Positions 24,130 through 36,674 of a DNA stretch of 64,000 nt are shown piece by piece. A program made the position numbers and the translations under genes. Location of the stretch: NCBI RefSeq assembly GCF_037126465.1, contig NC_088203.1, forward strand, positions 91,574,668-91,638,667. The letters are read 5' to 3'. The first letter of the stretch is position 1; every line of letters begins with the position of its first letter. The DNA is from Ornithodoros turicata (taxonomy: Eukaryota; Arthropoda; Arachnida; Ixodida; Argasidae). Below the pieces are notes generated by a model. The model had not been told where the DNA came from. It was given only the letters and a program-made list of their open reading frames with translations, and did not search any database.

Positions 24130-24265
24130 GTTCTTCAAGTGACCTTGTGGCCATAGTGTACGACATCATTTTATCGTACCGTGCCACTGTCACAAAGGAG
24201 CGCACAATCGAGCTCCATTGGATTCCCGGTCACATCGGCATTGCTGGGATGCTTCCCACGTGTGG
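24130..24265 (+). pseudogene. LINE RNase H domain fragment
   Basis: A frame from 24147 reads TIELHWIPGHIGIAG near 24204-24251, matching the conserved 'v.l.WiPGH.GI.GNe.AD' motif of the RNase H domain in I/R1-type LINEs and their relatives. The expected following NE.AD residues are replaced (MLPTC). Nothing recognisable from the RT lies upstream. It is a small isolated remnant. Confidence 0.6.
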
Positions 24266-24542
24266 GACGGTGTCAGTAACATCCACACGCATGTTGTTTT
24301 GTCCCGTTTTTAGCGCTTTTAGTGAAATGGAAGACTAATACCTCACTGCCGTATGCCCCGTCCTCCCTCGCCTCAGGATAGAATAGGAGAATGGCGGCCA
24401 GAGACAGAGGACGAAGAAGAAGAATAGCTGGCGGCGTAGATTTCCACGCGCGACGTCCAAAACAATACCATAAACATCCCCCTGTTTGCAAACAAATGAC
24501 ATCATAGTGTTTGACAGCGCCACCAATTTGGTAGAGTTGAAT

Positions 24543-25091
24543 TAGAGTCACTAGATAAGCTTCGCTTCAGAGTATCGACACTGAGTCCCAAGAGCGCGCA
24601 TGCGCCATCTTGTTTCCGCGCCAGTGCAGCCACACGCGCGCGCATTTCAGAGCCTGGCGCACTTTAGCGCACGATGCCGTCTATCGTGCGCGGGTGAAAT
24701 GTTCCTTTCTCCTGCAAGCAGCTCAACGATGTTGACGTTCTTGAGCTCACCTTGACATCCAGTCGGCCCAGGACGCATACTAACCCCCTGTCCCCCACTC
24801 CTTCCTGCTGTCCTCTCTTCATCTGTCCACGTCTATACGCCGCTCATAGCCACAGTTGCTTCGCGGCGTATTAAAAAATTAAAAAAAACCTTGACATCAT
24901 CAGGTGGACAATACACGGATTATCGCGCAACAATCATACACGCTTCTCTATCCCACAACGAGCATTATGTCAGCCGTCTTTTATCCTAAACTGGGGATAA
25001 TACCGGTGTGATGCAGAAACAAGATGGCGCTTCTGCTTTCCCTTGGACCTCAGTGTCAATACTCTGAAGCGAAGGTTATTTAGTCACTGTA
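24543..25091. mobile_element. TA-flanked MITE related to 1061-1317, with an inserted SINE piece
   Basis: TA (24543-24544) is followed by gagtcactagataagcttcg and the right end is cgaaggttatttagtcactg before TA (25090-25091). Inside the arms the pairs tcgacactgag / ctcagtgtcaat and caagatggcgc / gcgccatcttg are visible. The middle contains the SINE piece at about 24752-24885. It is longer (545 bp) than the 1061-1317 copy because of that and of other unrelated sequence. Confidence 0.8.
24752..24885 (+). mobile_element. SINE 3' fragment inside the MITE
   Basis: agtcggcccaggacgcatac, gctgtcctctcttcatctgt and cgccgctcatagccacagtt are the plus-orientation form of the SINE at 40087-40338. The terminal cgccgctcatagccacagttgcttcgcggcg can fold into a hairpin (cgccgc / gcggcg) before the A-rich tail. 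The SINE is 5'-truncated. Confidence 0.75.
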
Positions 25092-27274
25092 AGTTGAACT
25101 ATACGCCCGAAACTTCTTGGGCAAAAAAGGTCGCGCCCGAAACTCACGGTCTTGAGGGGATTACGATGGTCCCTGAAAGGGCGCGACCTTCGGTTCACTT
25201 TTCTTTCGATAGGGAGTTTTCAACTACGTCACCTTGTGACGTGACAGGCTCGTAAGCTCCTCCCACTCATGGTCACTTTTCGTGCTAGCGGCATTGAAAG
25301 ATGAAAAATTGCATGCGCTATTTTTCAGTGCGACAACCATAGTTTTCCTAAAAGAAAATGTGAGAACGACAATGACGAAGTGTCATCTGGATAAAAGAAG
25401 GGTACAGGCGCGACCGGATTTCAAAACACCATTCAAAGTTTCGTTTTCGAGCAAATGCTAGATAATCTCGGCAGCTGCGCCGAAAAAGTGACCACCACCA
25501 TGGCTGCCAAATGAGTTCGTTTGACGTCGTATGAAAGCACCCTATAGCAGGCAGCGAACAAGTGCCCACTCGTGGAACCCAGCCCTCCCCTTCCGATTTG
25601 TTTCGGTTTCAGTCTGTCTACCAACGCCATGATGGCGTTTCTCTGGTAGACGTCTACTGACGGCTGTATGATTGTGAAAAGAATGGCGTGCCGAAAGGCT
25701 GCAAAAGTATCTGAGAATTAAAACAATTCACGCGATGACAGTTTTGCGTCTAATGTATCTAATTGTCAAGGTTACAATTCAAAGATGAGTGTGGCGCTTC
25801 AGCCGAGGATCAGTCGACAGAATCCTGCGGAGATGGCGCCTTAGTCGACAGTCATGTAAACGGTCGCCAGTCGGCCTTTAACGATCAGTCGACTGGGGCG
25901 ACCATGTAAACGCAGCTACTGAAGCGGAAGTAAACGCGCACACGTGCTGAAGACTTGGGCAGTTTCAATAAGCGAGTTCGGAGAAGAATACCAGCTTTTC
26001 GGAAACAAGACGGCAATCACGCACCCGGATGTTTGCCCCGGCACTTCTCAAAAATACTCGTGACACCAGCGTAGTCGCGTCTTCTGAGCTCTCCGAACTG
26101 TCTTCCTATTCGCCCTGGAGACTCGTGAAACATATTCTAATTAAGCCATTGAAATGGCAGTAGCGTTTCGGTATCATCTGTCATTGACAGCGCTCTAAGG
26201 CGAATGACCCGTCCGTTTGAACGGCGTAGGGTTCAACGTTTCTGGCGGGAACGATGGGAAAGTGCGCTCTTTGCTCTTTCTTCTTAGCTTTTCGTCCAGT
26301 CCTCTTCCCGTATGCCTCGTTCCAGTTTTACTCCGTCGAACACCCCAGTGGCGATGAAACCGCCCAATCATCATCCTCATCATCGTCATGATTATGCAAA
26401 ATAAACGTTATTAAAGGAATTAAGTGCTCCTATTTGCAGCTATTGAGCTTCGGCTGTAATAGATGTAATACACCTGGTGGTGACCCTTTCACCATCACCA
26501 CCACCACCAGGTGTAATATTATTCTTCTACGCTTCATAATTCTATTTACAAGTTCTTGTTCAATACTTCTCATTCATTACGGGTGCAGCGTTAAAAAAAA
26601 AGAAAACGGAAAAGAAGACATTTTTTCGGACACTCGCGACTAGACGTACCAGATACCTCATCAATTGTTACGTCATTTGTAGAATTGTAGCACCCAATCA
26701 GAGGCCAACGCGGAGGTATACATAACGTCGTCTGCTCTAGGTCGGAGAGCAGTCCAGAAGCAGCGATAAAATGTGACGAACGTAACTTACAAGATGGTAA
26801 TGTCGCATAGAATGTTGGACTGAAGATGTGGGATCGCGCAGTATACTTCTGCGCGCCATTCGTTTGATGCGCCTTGTTTTCTACGATGTAGCGCAGTTCA
26901 CTTTCTTACTGACTCACATCCCTAATCCCTACACACAGCGTAGGGATTTCGCATAGGCGTGTTTCTTTTCTTTTTCTGTATATTTCTTCTAGTTTTTTCT
27001 TTGTTGGGAACTGCAAGGCGCCATAGGCACAGGCTATCCTTTCCCTCCTTATTTTTAAATAATAAACATATATCCCCCCCCCCCCCAATACACACACAAA
27101 GCACGCGGGCACCTTTCTTTCTTTTACACATGCTTTCTGCGATAAAGCCTAAAATATGAAGGTAAGAAGAAATGCGTGCTCACGTTGACAAAACAGTGCC
27201 GGACTGACCGCCTGCGAAACCGAGCCGAGGTAACTGTGATCACATTGGTTGGATACGGACCTATCGGATTCACC
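25092..27274. repeat. No gene; minor repeats
   Basis: A short inverted pair, aaggtcgcgccc (about 25128) and gggcgcgacctt (about 25178), is present. A fragment of the gatgaaa...catcatc SINE tail lies near 26335-26395. A hairpin at about 26468-26518 pairs taatacacctggtggtg with caccaccaggtgtaata. A run of fourteen C lies near 27073. No frame has a recognisable domain. Confidence 0.4.
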
Positions 27275-28160
27275 TACAGGGTGACCCAGAAAACGTGTCA
27301 TTGAATTATAATAAAAAAAAAACTACACCACCTAGAATCATGCGGTCATTGGCATTTGTTCTTACTGGGTTTTTGCCACCTCCTCATGTGAATATCGAGT
27401 AAACATAAGTTTAATTATGTAAATTTTTGCGAGGTTTAGTCGGAAATTTGCCTAGTTAAGGTCACCTTTTTACCCCACCAATGTGAAGAGCGTGTCTAAT
27501 TTAGTCAAATTAATGATAATTGACAGGGATATTCAGGAGCTATCCCATCGGAAAAAATAGCCGAACATCATGCTCTACGGTTGTCGCACAGAATAGCGCA
27601 CGATGAATTTTTCAGCGCAATCTTTGTCAGTCCGACGAAAGGAGGTTGGAAACCCAGCCCACTCCGGCATCGCAGAAAGAGACAACGCAGGCATGGCTTA
27701 TCGCGTCCGACTTTCGCTGGGATAATGCTTTCCCTCTCCCAATTTCAGGAACTGTTACTTTTTCTACTATCACTCTGTGGGCTGGCTTCGGAACCTCCTT
27801 ACGTCGGACTGGGAGCGATTGCGCTCAAAAAGACATCGCGCGCTATGGTCCGGTGCTCGGAAAAGCATGATATTCGGCTATTTTTTCCGATGGGATAGCT
27901 CGTGAATATCACTGTCAATTATCATGAATTTGAGTGAATTCGGCACGCTCCTCATATTGGTGGGGTAAAAAAGTGACCTTCCCTTGGCAAATTTCCGAGT
28001 TCAGTTCGCAAATATTTACATAATTAAACTTGGGGTACATGACATTAACTTTACAAGGTGGCAAAACCCTAATAAGAACAAATGCCGTTGACCGCATGAT
28101 TCTAGGTGGCGTGGTTTTTGTAATCATAATTCAGTGACACGTTTTCTGGGACACCCTGTA
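27275..28160. mobile_element. Long foldback element, ends TACAGGGTG (copy 1)
   Basis: Outermost ends are tacagggtgacccagaaaac and gttttctgggacaccctgta. The two halves pair over most of the 886 bp: for example agtccgacgaaaggaggttg at about 27630 against its inverse near 27795-27815, and the cgcaatc/gattgcg and aaaaaatagccgaa/ttcggctattttttcc pairs. The terminal CAGGGTG and TA site point to a Tc1/mariner-type foldback. Copy 2 is at 36675-37546. The frames at 27581-27898 are shadows. Confidence 0.88.
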
Positions 28161-29270
28161 TACAAAAGGTGTCGCAGCCAACAAGTTAAAATCGCCGTTC
28201 TGTTAAGTTAAAATTTAACAAACAAGTTAAAACAGGTTAGAATTGCCGACACAGTTTCGGGCTAGTTTGGTAGAGTTCATAGCCCATTTAGCCGCGTCAA
28301 CGTGTATTAGGTGTCCCATAACATTTAAGCGGGCGCGCGCAACAAACGCGCGCTGTAGGTGCGCCACTTACCAGGCTTTCTTTCTCCTGTATATGCAATA
28401 TGTATTTGCGCACCTTTGACTAATGACCCTGAAGAACCGAAGTCGACAATTTATGCTGTCAAGGATTTTTTTTCCCCGTCGAAGAAATGGGTAGTTCACG
28501 CATCATTTATTGCGTTCCACAGCAAAACCTTTGTGCTTTAGCGCTCTCGTTGCAGTAAACAGCCGCCGCGCTCTAAGAAAAAAAAAAAAAAAATGAAAAT
28601 GGAGGAAGTCAGGTATAATCGGAGCGTACAGCCTTGGAAGGATATATAACTTATGAAAATGTTTGTTTGCCATATTTCGATGCGAAACTATAATGACGTG
28701 TAAAAATATGTCTCGTGAAAATGATTTTGCGGGTGCCGAACTATGTTTTGTAGTGATTTTAGCATAAATGCCTCGAGGGTAAACATTACTTGCGAATGGC
28801 GCTATATTTTTTTCACCATAACCACAGATTTTGCAGTGATGAGGGATGCACCTCAGTGAATCATGGCGGTATTATAGTTTCTTTTTCTATACTATATAGA
28901 GAGGATCAGCAAATGCGTCGCAGTCATTTCGTACTCACAAATTGTGTGACTACTTCTAAATTTATGGATATATCACAAGATCGTGAAAGCAGCCTCCGTC
29001 CTCCGCCAACTGCTCTACCTGTAGCGTTGTGGAGGGTATGGTACAGGTCATATAATGTCATGCGGCCGCTACAGCGAAGCCAGCCACCTTTTGCAATCGG
29101 AGTTACCATGCAGCACTGGACAGCTGGCAATTTGGCGTTTGTAAAGTACGCGGACCGTGGCATCACCAAGTTAGGCGTCCAAAAGAAGATGCATAATATA
29201 AAACCCCGAGACTGGGGAACACACAAGCCAGGACAGGTAACGGCCATCTTTTCATTGTTCGAAAGAACCC
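28161..29270. other. No gene recognised
   Basis: The 162-codon frame at 28790-29278 overlaps an antisense frame of similar length and has no recognised domain. Confidence 0.3.
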
Positions 29271-30165
29271 AGAGTTGACAAATATGAATAATTGGGGGTT
29301 TACGGCGCGAGACAACTGAGATCGAGTTGACAAATGAAATTCGAAACAGAGGAAATAATGACAACTATAGGAAAAGGTGGACAGATAGGAAAGAAAGTAC
29401 CTTACCTCTAAAATTCGTATTCTGCACGCGACCTACTGTGATTAAACGTACTCGTCTAGACACTCTGCTTCAACGTGAGAGCGCAGTTAAAAGACGAAGT
29501 GGAAATGACGACAACTAGATACCATCTATACAAGAAATGGAGCTGCAGGCGACATATGAAGTCACCACATAGCTCCAGCAAACACCCAGTTAAGAGAAGA
29601 AGAAAGATAACTATAAGAGCACGCGGACCGATAGGACAACAACAACAATAAATGGTGAGAGGTGATGATGACATGGGATGTTTCCCCATGGTAGTCATAG
29701 GACCCCACCCCACTTCACAGAGGTTAATATGAGAGGATGAATTAACCGTAAGCGCGAGGGGGGGGGGGCGGGGCGAGGACAGGTCGGGGTTCTGTTTAGA
29801 GCTCTTCGAGGAGGTCAGTGGCTTGCACGAAACCGAAAAGGGAGCGAAGCGCCCAGCACTGATGCGAAAGGTAGCTCCATAGGAAAAAGAGATAGGAAGA
29901 AACGCACTTTCCCCCCAAAATGCGCATTGTACATGCGAACGCATATTTTTGGACATTCGGCATCTGGAGGATCCCAGAATTGAAAGACGAAGTGCGAAAT
30001 AAAGGAAATAACGACACGTAGTAAGAACACCTGGACTGATTTGAAAGAACGTCGCTCGGTGCATTGGTAATATGGTTTCGGAACATCGTAGCGGACAAAA
30101 GGTTCCGACAAAGGGCGTCAGCACAAAACAGTGGATCGCAGTGGTGGCCCATGGCAGACCCGCAC
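29271..30165 (-). repeat. Decayed repeat region with related halves
   Basis: The text gaaacagaggaaataatgac at about 29343 and gaaataaaggaaataacgac at about 29995, each preceded by ttgaaa/aattcg-like text, suggests two diverged copies of one repeat. (ACA)n near 29637 followed by gatgatgacatggg looks like a SINE tail. The long reverse frame at 29456-30124 is not convincing as protein. The element type is unknown. Confidence 0.35.
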
Positions 30166-30788
30166 ACTGATGAGACTTACTTTACTAATTTCATAATGAT
30201 TTTGTTCATTCTTGATGATGTATAGTCACATAACCGTTAACGCCACCAACCCCGGGTGATTTTGTTATTAACCATCTTTAAGCGTACGATTGAGCTGGAA
30301 GTAGAAGTCTCCACACTATTTTTTTTTAAAATTCAAATCCAATCTAATAATATTTTATATGAACGTATATACACGGCCTGCGTCTTCTTTTCTATCCTCT
30401 CTCGCTCTCAATGTTGAGTCCAGGTCGTGCAGTACTCCCTCTGATGTTATCCTGTCGTTTTAAGCGTCTTAAGTAGATTATCTTCCGAAAGGCAGTCACG
30501 ATCGCTTCAGTATATTTTCAGCAACCTTGCAATTGAAGGAGCATATCTTCTAATCCCCTCAAATAAGCTGTATCTTCGTAGACAGACTTTTCAACAGCAA
30601 TGTCTAGCCGAGGATTAAATGGGCAGTGGAATGTTGGCAAGTCTCACTGATTGTATTCGAAAAAACAAAAAATATGTAGCTGGTTTGCTGTTGTGCATGC
30701 AAAACGCTGCTGATGTTGAAAACGATGTACAAATGTTGACGCAATACGTATACTAGCTATGTGCTTCCTGTTAAAAAGTTCATCGTTA

Positions 30789-30990
30789 CCAGCTGGCGTC
30801 ACCAAATGGTTAGCGTGCTGGCCGTGCCACGTCGAGACTGGGAGGTACCCGGGTTCGAATCCCTGTTGCGCTGTCTCGTGTTTTTTCCCTTGGTTTTCCT
30901 CAGACGCTGTTAGACATATGTCGGCACAGTTGCCTTAGAAGTCGGCCTAGGATGCACATTCCCCCGGAGCATTACCAGTACCAACAGCAC
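30789..30990 (+). mobile_element. tRNA-derived SINE with target duplication
   Basis: Flanked by a 13-bp near-exact duplication, aagttcatcgtta (30776-30788) and aagttcgtcgtta (30991-31003). The A-box-like tggttagcgtgctgg and the B box gggttcgaatccc identify a pol III head. The body (ttggttttcctcagacgctg, tatgtcggcacagttgcc) is shared with 63447-63673 and, in its middle, with the SINEs at 37725 and 40087. The tail differs from those two. Confidence 0.88.
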
Positions 30991-31003
30991 AAGTTCGTCG
31001 TTA

Positions 31004-32514
31004 GAGCCAATGGTTCACGCACGCTCAAATGGTGCAGACACGCCCTTATTCGTTGAGAACAAGGAATAGAACGAAACAACTAAAGAGGGCGTTGTGTCCA
31101 GCCTAGCTATGTCGTCACGGAAGAAAGGAACTTCCGTTTTCAGTAAAAAAATATTGCAGCGTTCGCGAAATGGTAGGAAATTCAGAGGGAGTGGTCAGAA
31201 GGCTGTTCTCAACAATATGTGAATGCACCCTCCAAAGTGGACTTCGTAACCATTTTTCATGTAAAAGATATTGCCCTCACCTATAAATATTCCCTTAATA
31301 GTCTTTTAATGGTCGGGTGAAAAAAAAAAAAGAAGAAGAACTAGGTGTGTGACGTAATCAACGCATAAAGTGTTGCTCTATCACGCACGCACGCGTACAC
31401 AAGAAAAATGAGAAAAATAATAATGCTGCAACTCTTATATCAAGCCTTCGCAGCACCAGGTTCGTACTTCAACGATAACTTTTGCAGGTTCATCTATGCC
31501 TAAAGGAGTACAGAGGGCCGTACAAAAAATTTTCAGGTTAGGACGTCTGGTGAAAGTGTGTGCGTCATTTTACCGAACGGCGCTAAATGTTTTCATGTAT
31601 GCAATTTGTTTCCCACAAAAAAACTCACATAAACATCGGTCCGCGCCTTCACCCTTAACCCGCCACTCCGGGTATTTCGAGGAGGAGAAGGCATGATGCC
31701 ACGTCATCGATGACATTGTAAGGAGAACTCGTTCTGGTTCGCCGGTCAGTGGGGGTCAGCGATTTGTCCTTTGCCGCCGTAAACCAGTTTTGCCAGTTCT
31801 CCCGGAGAACTTGGGATAGAAGGAGCGGCCGAATCATTACCGAGCGAGGAGAAAGGCTTTTTCAGAACCCCGAACAGCAGAGTAGTAGACAACATTCCTC
31901 TAGACCAATCAGCCAGCGTTCTCCTTATAGCTTCAGCGCGAGGTTCCAGGCAGATCACAGGCTGGTACTGCTCTTCACCGCCGTTGCGCACGGTCGCTTT
32001 TTGCGGCGTACTCTAAATTCAATTTCTGCGATAATCATGACTCTGTGATGTGAATTACTTTGCATGGTGCATCTTTCTGGCCTACTTAACAGTTTTATAG
32101 GAAGAAAACTGGGTGTCAAAAATGATGAAAGATGGATGTCACTGAAAAGGTTACCAGCTGTAGGACTCATCAGTGTGGACTCAGGACTCATCAGTAGGAC
32201 TCTTCAGTGACTTCCATCGTTCATCATTAATTTTTTAGGCACTTGAGGCTTTGTATGTATTTGTCCTTTCCATGTGTTCCAGCCTCAGAACATGAATTGT
32301 CTCTTGTTAAAAATGACTTCTGTGCTACTTTAAAAGAAGCAAAAGAATATCGGAGCGCGCATGCACTAAACACTGAGGAGACTCCTACTGTCTCCAACGC
32401 TGCTCTTACGATAGTGCTGGTAAAGCTGTTGAGAACGGCACAGCGCAATTCCCACAAGGTTCGCGCAAGCGGGTCCTGGTCAATAACTTCATTGGAGCTT
32501 TTGGTCCGCACCCC
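31004..32514. other. No gene recognised
   Basis: Frames at 31496-32191 overlap on both strands and contain no domain. Near 32170-32205 the phrase actcatcagt(gtgg)act is repeated three times in tandem. Confidence 0.3.
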
Positions 32515-32738
32515 ACACTCCAAAGAGAGAACTTCACCACATAACACGCTGGAGGTCAACCATTGCACGACATGATACCGTTATCACTGCTGAATTACGT
32601 ACAGCGAGGGGCGTAGGCCTTTATGTGACAATTGACATAACTGCATAGGTGCGACAAAAAGCCGTTTTCAACGAATCGGGAGGTAATGTCATTCGGGATG
32701 ATAAGTGACTAGGAGCGTGCTATGCGTTGAAGTTCTGT
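32515..32738. mobile_element. Diverged copy of the CACTCTTAAAAATG MITE
   Basis: gaacttcaccacataacacg at the left and ggagcgtgctatgcgttgaa at the right mirror each other, and the centre keeps gtaggcctttatgtgacaat and gacaaaaagccg. It is degraded relative to 810-1058. The outer ends are hard to fix. Confidence 0.7.
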
Positions 32739-34238
32739 GTTTCTGCTCCATGTCATCGCCATCATGTAGATGTTCATATTGTTGGGATCACCGTGAGTTT
32801 TTCTTCTTTTTAGGTAGTACACTAGATAATCATGTGCCAAGGAAAACCGAGACATATAGGGCAGGTTAAGTAGCGGCTCCGGAGCGCATGTAGTAGGTGA
32901 TTCTTATAATTTTCAGTTTTTAGGATAGGGGGCGAATGCTACCGTCCGTTGCAAAGGGAAAAGCCGCAATATCCAACCGAACGCAACCCAATCCAATCCA
33001 ATCCACAAGTCTGAGTACTTATCGCGCTTTCCATCCTCCTCTCCGGTTGGACCCACCTGCACCTTAATTAATCTTTTTAAGGGCTACGGACAGCCGGATC
33101 GGAAGATTGCTCTACCGGAAAGGAACATTCAGTGACACCCAGAGGCGTAGAGGCGCTTTGCACACACAACGCTCTCTTGGCTTAAAAACCCGTTTAGAAG
33201 AGACTCCGGAGCAAGAGGGACGGAGCGCGCTCTGCAGGGCTGCTACTTTTTTTTCTTTTTTTTTTTTACTTCGCATTCATTTTTAACACGTCACAGAGCA
33301 CATTCGCTGCAGACAGCCAAAGCAAATCAGGCTTAACACAGGCTTAACAGGGCTTAATTACTTTCTCGAGCGCTCAGAATTGGTTTATATATATAAGCCG
33401 TCGAGTAGCTGAAACGTCATCAAGAAAGGTTCTAAATTAAACGAAATTTTATTAAGAATCACAAAAAGAAAAAGGCGAAAAAGAACCCTGCCTAATGGAA
33501 TAAGCGCAAAAGGCGCTCCGTTGAAATTAGGCTGACGAAGAGTAATTCGCGGACGCTTGAAGCGGCTCGCTTATCCCTTTTAGGTGTCTAAGAGAGGAAT
33601 TAATGGGCCGCCCGGAATGCCAGCTTGACGTGAACAATCTCGAGCAATGTAGAATATTTCAGTGAGTAATGGGAACTGTTTGGGCGAAGCGATATGACAG
33701 CTATGTTGAACGTTGCGTGCTCCTTTCACTGCGAAAAATGATTTCACATCCGCGGAGCAAATACATGTTGGTCCTAGCGGAACATCGAGGATTGGCGCAG
33801 CAATTGCCACTCGGTTTCAACTTAATATGAGTAAACAGATATGGAGATAGGAAAATAAATAAGATTATGCAGAGAGGTTATTCACACAACGTACGACCTG
33901 CATTCGTGGGCTTTCAGCTCGACAGCTAAAAGGAGCAAAAGACGAAGGGAGAGTCCTGCGTACGTAAGGAAATGTCAGACGCTGCTACGATGAGTTTGCC
34001 CAAGGATCGGGTAGCGCTCTCAAACTCAGGCGACGTGCTATAGATTTGCCTATTGACAAACGCAAGCAGGACCATTGTCGTTCGTGAACAGCGCAGTGGA
34101 ACGGGACGTGTTCCGAGTCCACAGGTGTATCACAGGTGGGTTGATTTGGGAAGTTATTTTTCCTAATGCTATCCTTGACCTTGTCGCACCGCGAGGGCTG
34201 AAAAACTCTATAGCAGCTGTCACGTACCGACGACGCAA
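32739..34238. other. No gene recognised
   Basis: The stretch is mixed sequence with a poly-T run near 33247-33270 and (TA)n near 33387. No domain is seen in the frames at 33580-33810 or 34050-34268. Confidence 0.3.
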
Positions 34239-34500
34239 TTGATCAGCAGCAAACGAAAAGGGCACCAAGCCGTCAGTGGTCCGTCACTGCTGCGCACGCT
34301 AGACCCGGAGCTGAATTTTACTATACCTTCAAAAACGCCCAGACACATAGAAACTCTCCTGCATCGTCTACGCCTGAATGTGCCCTATGGTCGCCAGTTT
34401 TTTCATAAAGTGGGCAAGGTGGACTCGCCCAACTGTTTACTGTGCGGGACAGTGGAAATTGTGTTGTCCTTTGGCGAATCTGCTGGCAGCGTAAATTTGC
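34239..34500 (+). pseudogene. LINE reverse transcriptase C-terminal remnant
   Basis: The frame reads ETLLHRLRLNVPYGRQFFHKVG followed by SPNCLLCG, matching the 'R..e..lhRLRl.v.yt..yl.r.g....p.C..Cg..et.eHvl' segment after the RT domain of tick LINEs. The motif ends in a frame disruption before the usual H..C..Y. It is a short, 5'-truncated remnant. Confidence 0.65.
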
Positions 34501-34560
34501 CAGACTACGGTGCTATGAACCGCGGGATCACAATGAGATACAGCCTTGCCAGAGCCGTAT

Positions 34561-35170
34561 ATTAAAAGGGAGTCTTGCCTTTAATGGGTCATGACTATAC
34601 CTGAAGGTCCACCCACTTTTTTAGGCTTGTGACCAATGACGTCTTGAAATAGGGAGCACTATCAATCAACCTATCCTCACAATTTGTCCCCCGGTCCAAT
34701 ATGGGCAGCGCCATTTTGGGTGGCAAGTGGATTGGATGGGATTGAAATGGATACTTCTGGCGATCTGCAAAACTAGAGAATTTTTGGTGCAAATTTGATG
34801 AACGCCACCTAGGCTGCGCAAGGCACGTCGGGAATTGTCGTCTGCTTCCGTCGTTGTACCGCTGCCGGCAGAACCATTTTCTGGTACACAAACTGTCGTC
34901 GGTACGGTTTTTTAATTATGTACATGAACAGTTGGAATAAAAAAGGCAAGAATGTTTATATCGATAAGATTCAGTGATTAATTTCAAAATTGTACATCAC
35001 AGCGCCGTTTTTGTTATGATTTCATTGTGATCGCCGTGTTCACTAGGCCTAACACCGACGACAAAACGTATTATTTTCAGTTAGATATTAATAGCGCAGC
35101 ATCAGTTGAAACTGATTTCCGAGAAACTTATATGAGGATGTACATTTGCAGCGTAAAATCAGAGTAGTCT
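34561..35170. other. No gene recognised
   Basis: The reverse frame at 34595-34891 shows no domain; otherwise the stretch is AT-rich unique-looking sequence. Confidence 0.3.
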
Positions 35171-36130
35171 GTGAAATTTATTTGTCACGAAATTCCCCCT
35201 TCGCCGTGTTTGTTTTTTTCCACATTTTGGGTGGCTGTAAGGTGTCATGGCGACCCCCGTGGTAAAAAGCAAACAAATCAGAAGCCTGGAACTGTGATTG
35301 ACAGGTCGAGCCTCTTTTTGGGACTCCTCCCAGTGGCCAGACTCCCTTTTAATATACGGCTCTGGGCCTTGCGAAGCCTGTATAGCGTTGAAGACAACCC
35401 TTCTAAGGTATGGTTAACCTACTGGATGGGGCCATTTTTGAGTGAATTCCTGCACGTGGCCGTTGACCCGCTAGCAGCGGTGGCACCGCAGCGTTTCCAT
35501 GGAGCCGTTCGCGCATATCACCAAAAGCTGTCGTCGCTCGTTCCCGTCCGCAGCCCTGCATCTGCTTCAGCCTCTTCTATGGCAAAGAAGGTGCTAGAGA
35601 GCACTGTCATAACATGTACACGGTGTGAGAAGACGCATGGAGCATGCGGCAAACACATATTGTGGGCAGCTGTATGCGCCAGTCTCCCTGGATTTTTACG
35701 AGACATCATGTGGAGGTTTGCCTGGGGAAGTGAGTCAACTCGTGATGGGGTCTCCACTCATGGAACGTAACAACATCAGACGTTTATTCATACTGTACGC
35801 ACCAGGAGACTAAACAGCGCGTTACCTTCGAGTGCCACGTTGCTCGACCATTCTGGAGCATAGTTAGACGGTCCACACGCATCTTGTGTCCTGTACAGTT
35901 CGACCATCGGCGGCCGCATCGACTGTCTTGCTCACCGCGTTAGGTGCTTCGGTGCCGTGGAAAGCTCGTTGCACTGCTGTGGCCCGACGTCAGCGGACGA
36001 CCCCTATCTTCTTGTTACTTCGCAACGTGCGCGTTTTGCTCACCAAAATGTTATAGCATGAACTAGTCGCTTTCGGTGTGCAAGAGTTCGCGCGCAAATG
36101 GCCTCATCATCCTCCTATCTTGCTTCACAG
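35171..36130 (+). pseudogene. Non-LTR retrotransposon C-terminal remnant (possibly L1/Tx1-like)
   Basis: The 199-codon frame at 35171-35770 carries LPFNIRLWALRSLYSVED, KVWLTYWMGPFL and RDIMWRFAWGSESTRDGVS. These resemble the linker after the RT domain in tick non-LTR ORF2 ('p...RvwaLr.a......llaryWlGp...', then 'lqWrlayGvlpTrdrv..wg'). In another frame downstream, TFECHVARPFWSIVRR resembles the zinc-finger region with the H..C..A..FW order. Frameshifts separate the parts. The family assignment is inference from pattern. Confidence 0.55.
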
Positions 36131-36674
36131 TGGGTGTGTGACCGTTCCGCAACGTTATTGTAGTGGCGCTAGTGGGTTGGGTTGCGGACACTGAAGACGA
36201 TGCGCGAGAGCTCGGCCTGGAGCCTTCTTCTGGCTGATTCGTCTGGAGACATAGGCTCCAACATGTATTATCTCGTCCCTAGTTACTCGTATTAAATCAT
36301 TGTATGTTATAAGATAGAGTGCAATACAAATGTTGCCGGAGACTGGGCCGCTTCACAATTTCGCAGACAATTGCAAGCACTCAGGCTTTTAAAAGCGTAG
36401 CCGCAAAGCACGAGTACGGAGCATTTGTCTCAAAATCAAACTACTTAGTGGTGACATGCCGTTTACAGTGTCTATTATTACAGTCCGGTTCAGCCATTAT
36501 CATTGCCTGCTCGTGCATCTCGGCATTCCGTCGCAATGGATGGAAGATTTCGCTAATCGCGCAGTGTCATGGCACAAAACGTAAGCCGTAACTATTGATA
36601 GGGACGAAACTGGCAAGAAGAAATCGAACAAAGGCGGGCACAGCATGCAAGAATACATGAAGGCATAGAGTATA
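36131..36674. other. No gene recognised
   Basis: The frame at 36319-36591 has no recognisable domain. Confidence 0.3.

Noticed and set aside
28790..29278. 162-codon frame
   Set aside because: It has an antisense frame of similar length (28924-29364) and no recognisable motif.
29456..30124. 222-codon minus-strand frame
   Set aside because: It crosses a poly-G run, a (CAA)n tail and diverged repeat copies; low-complexity translation.
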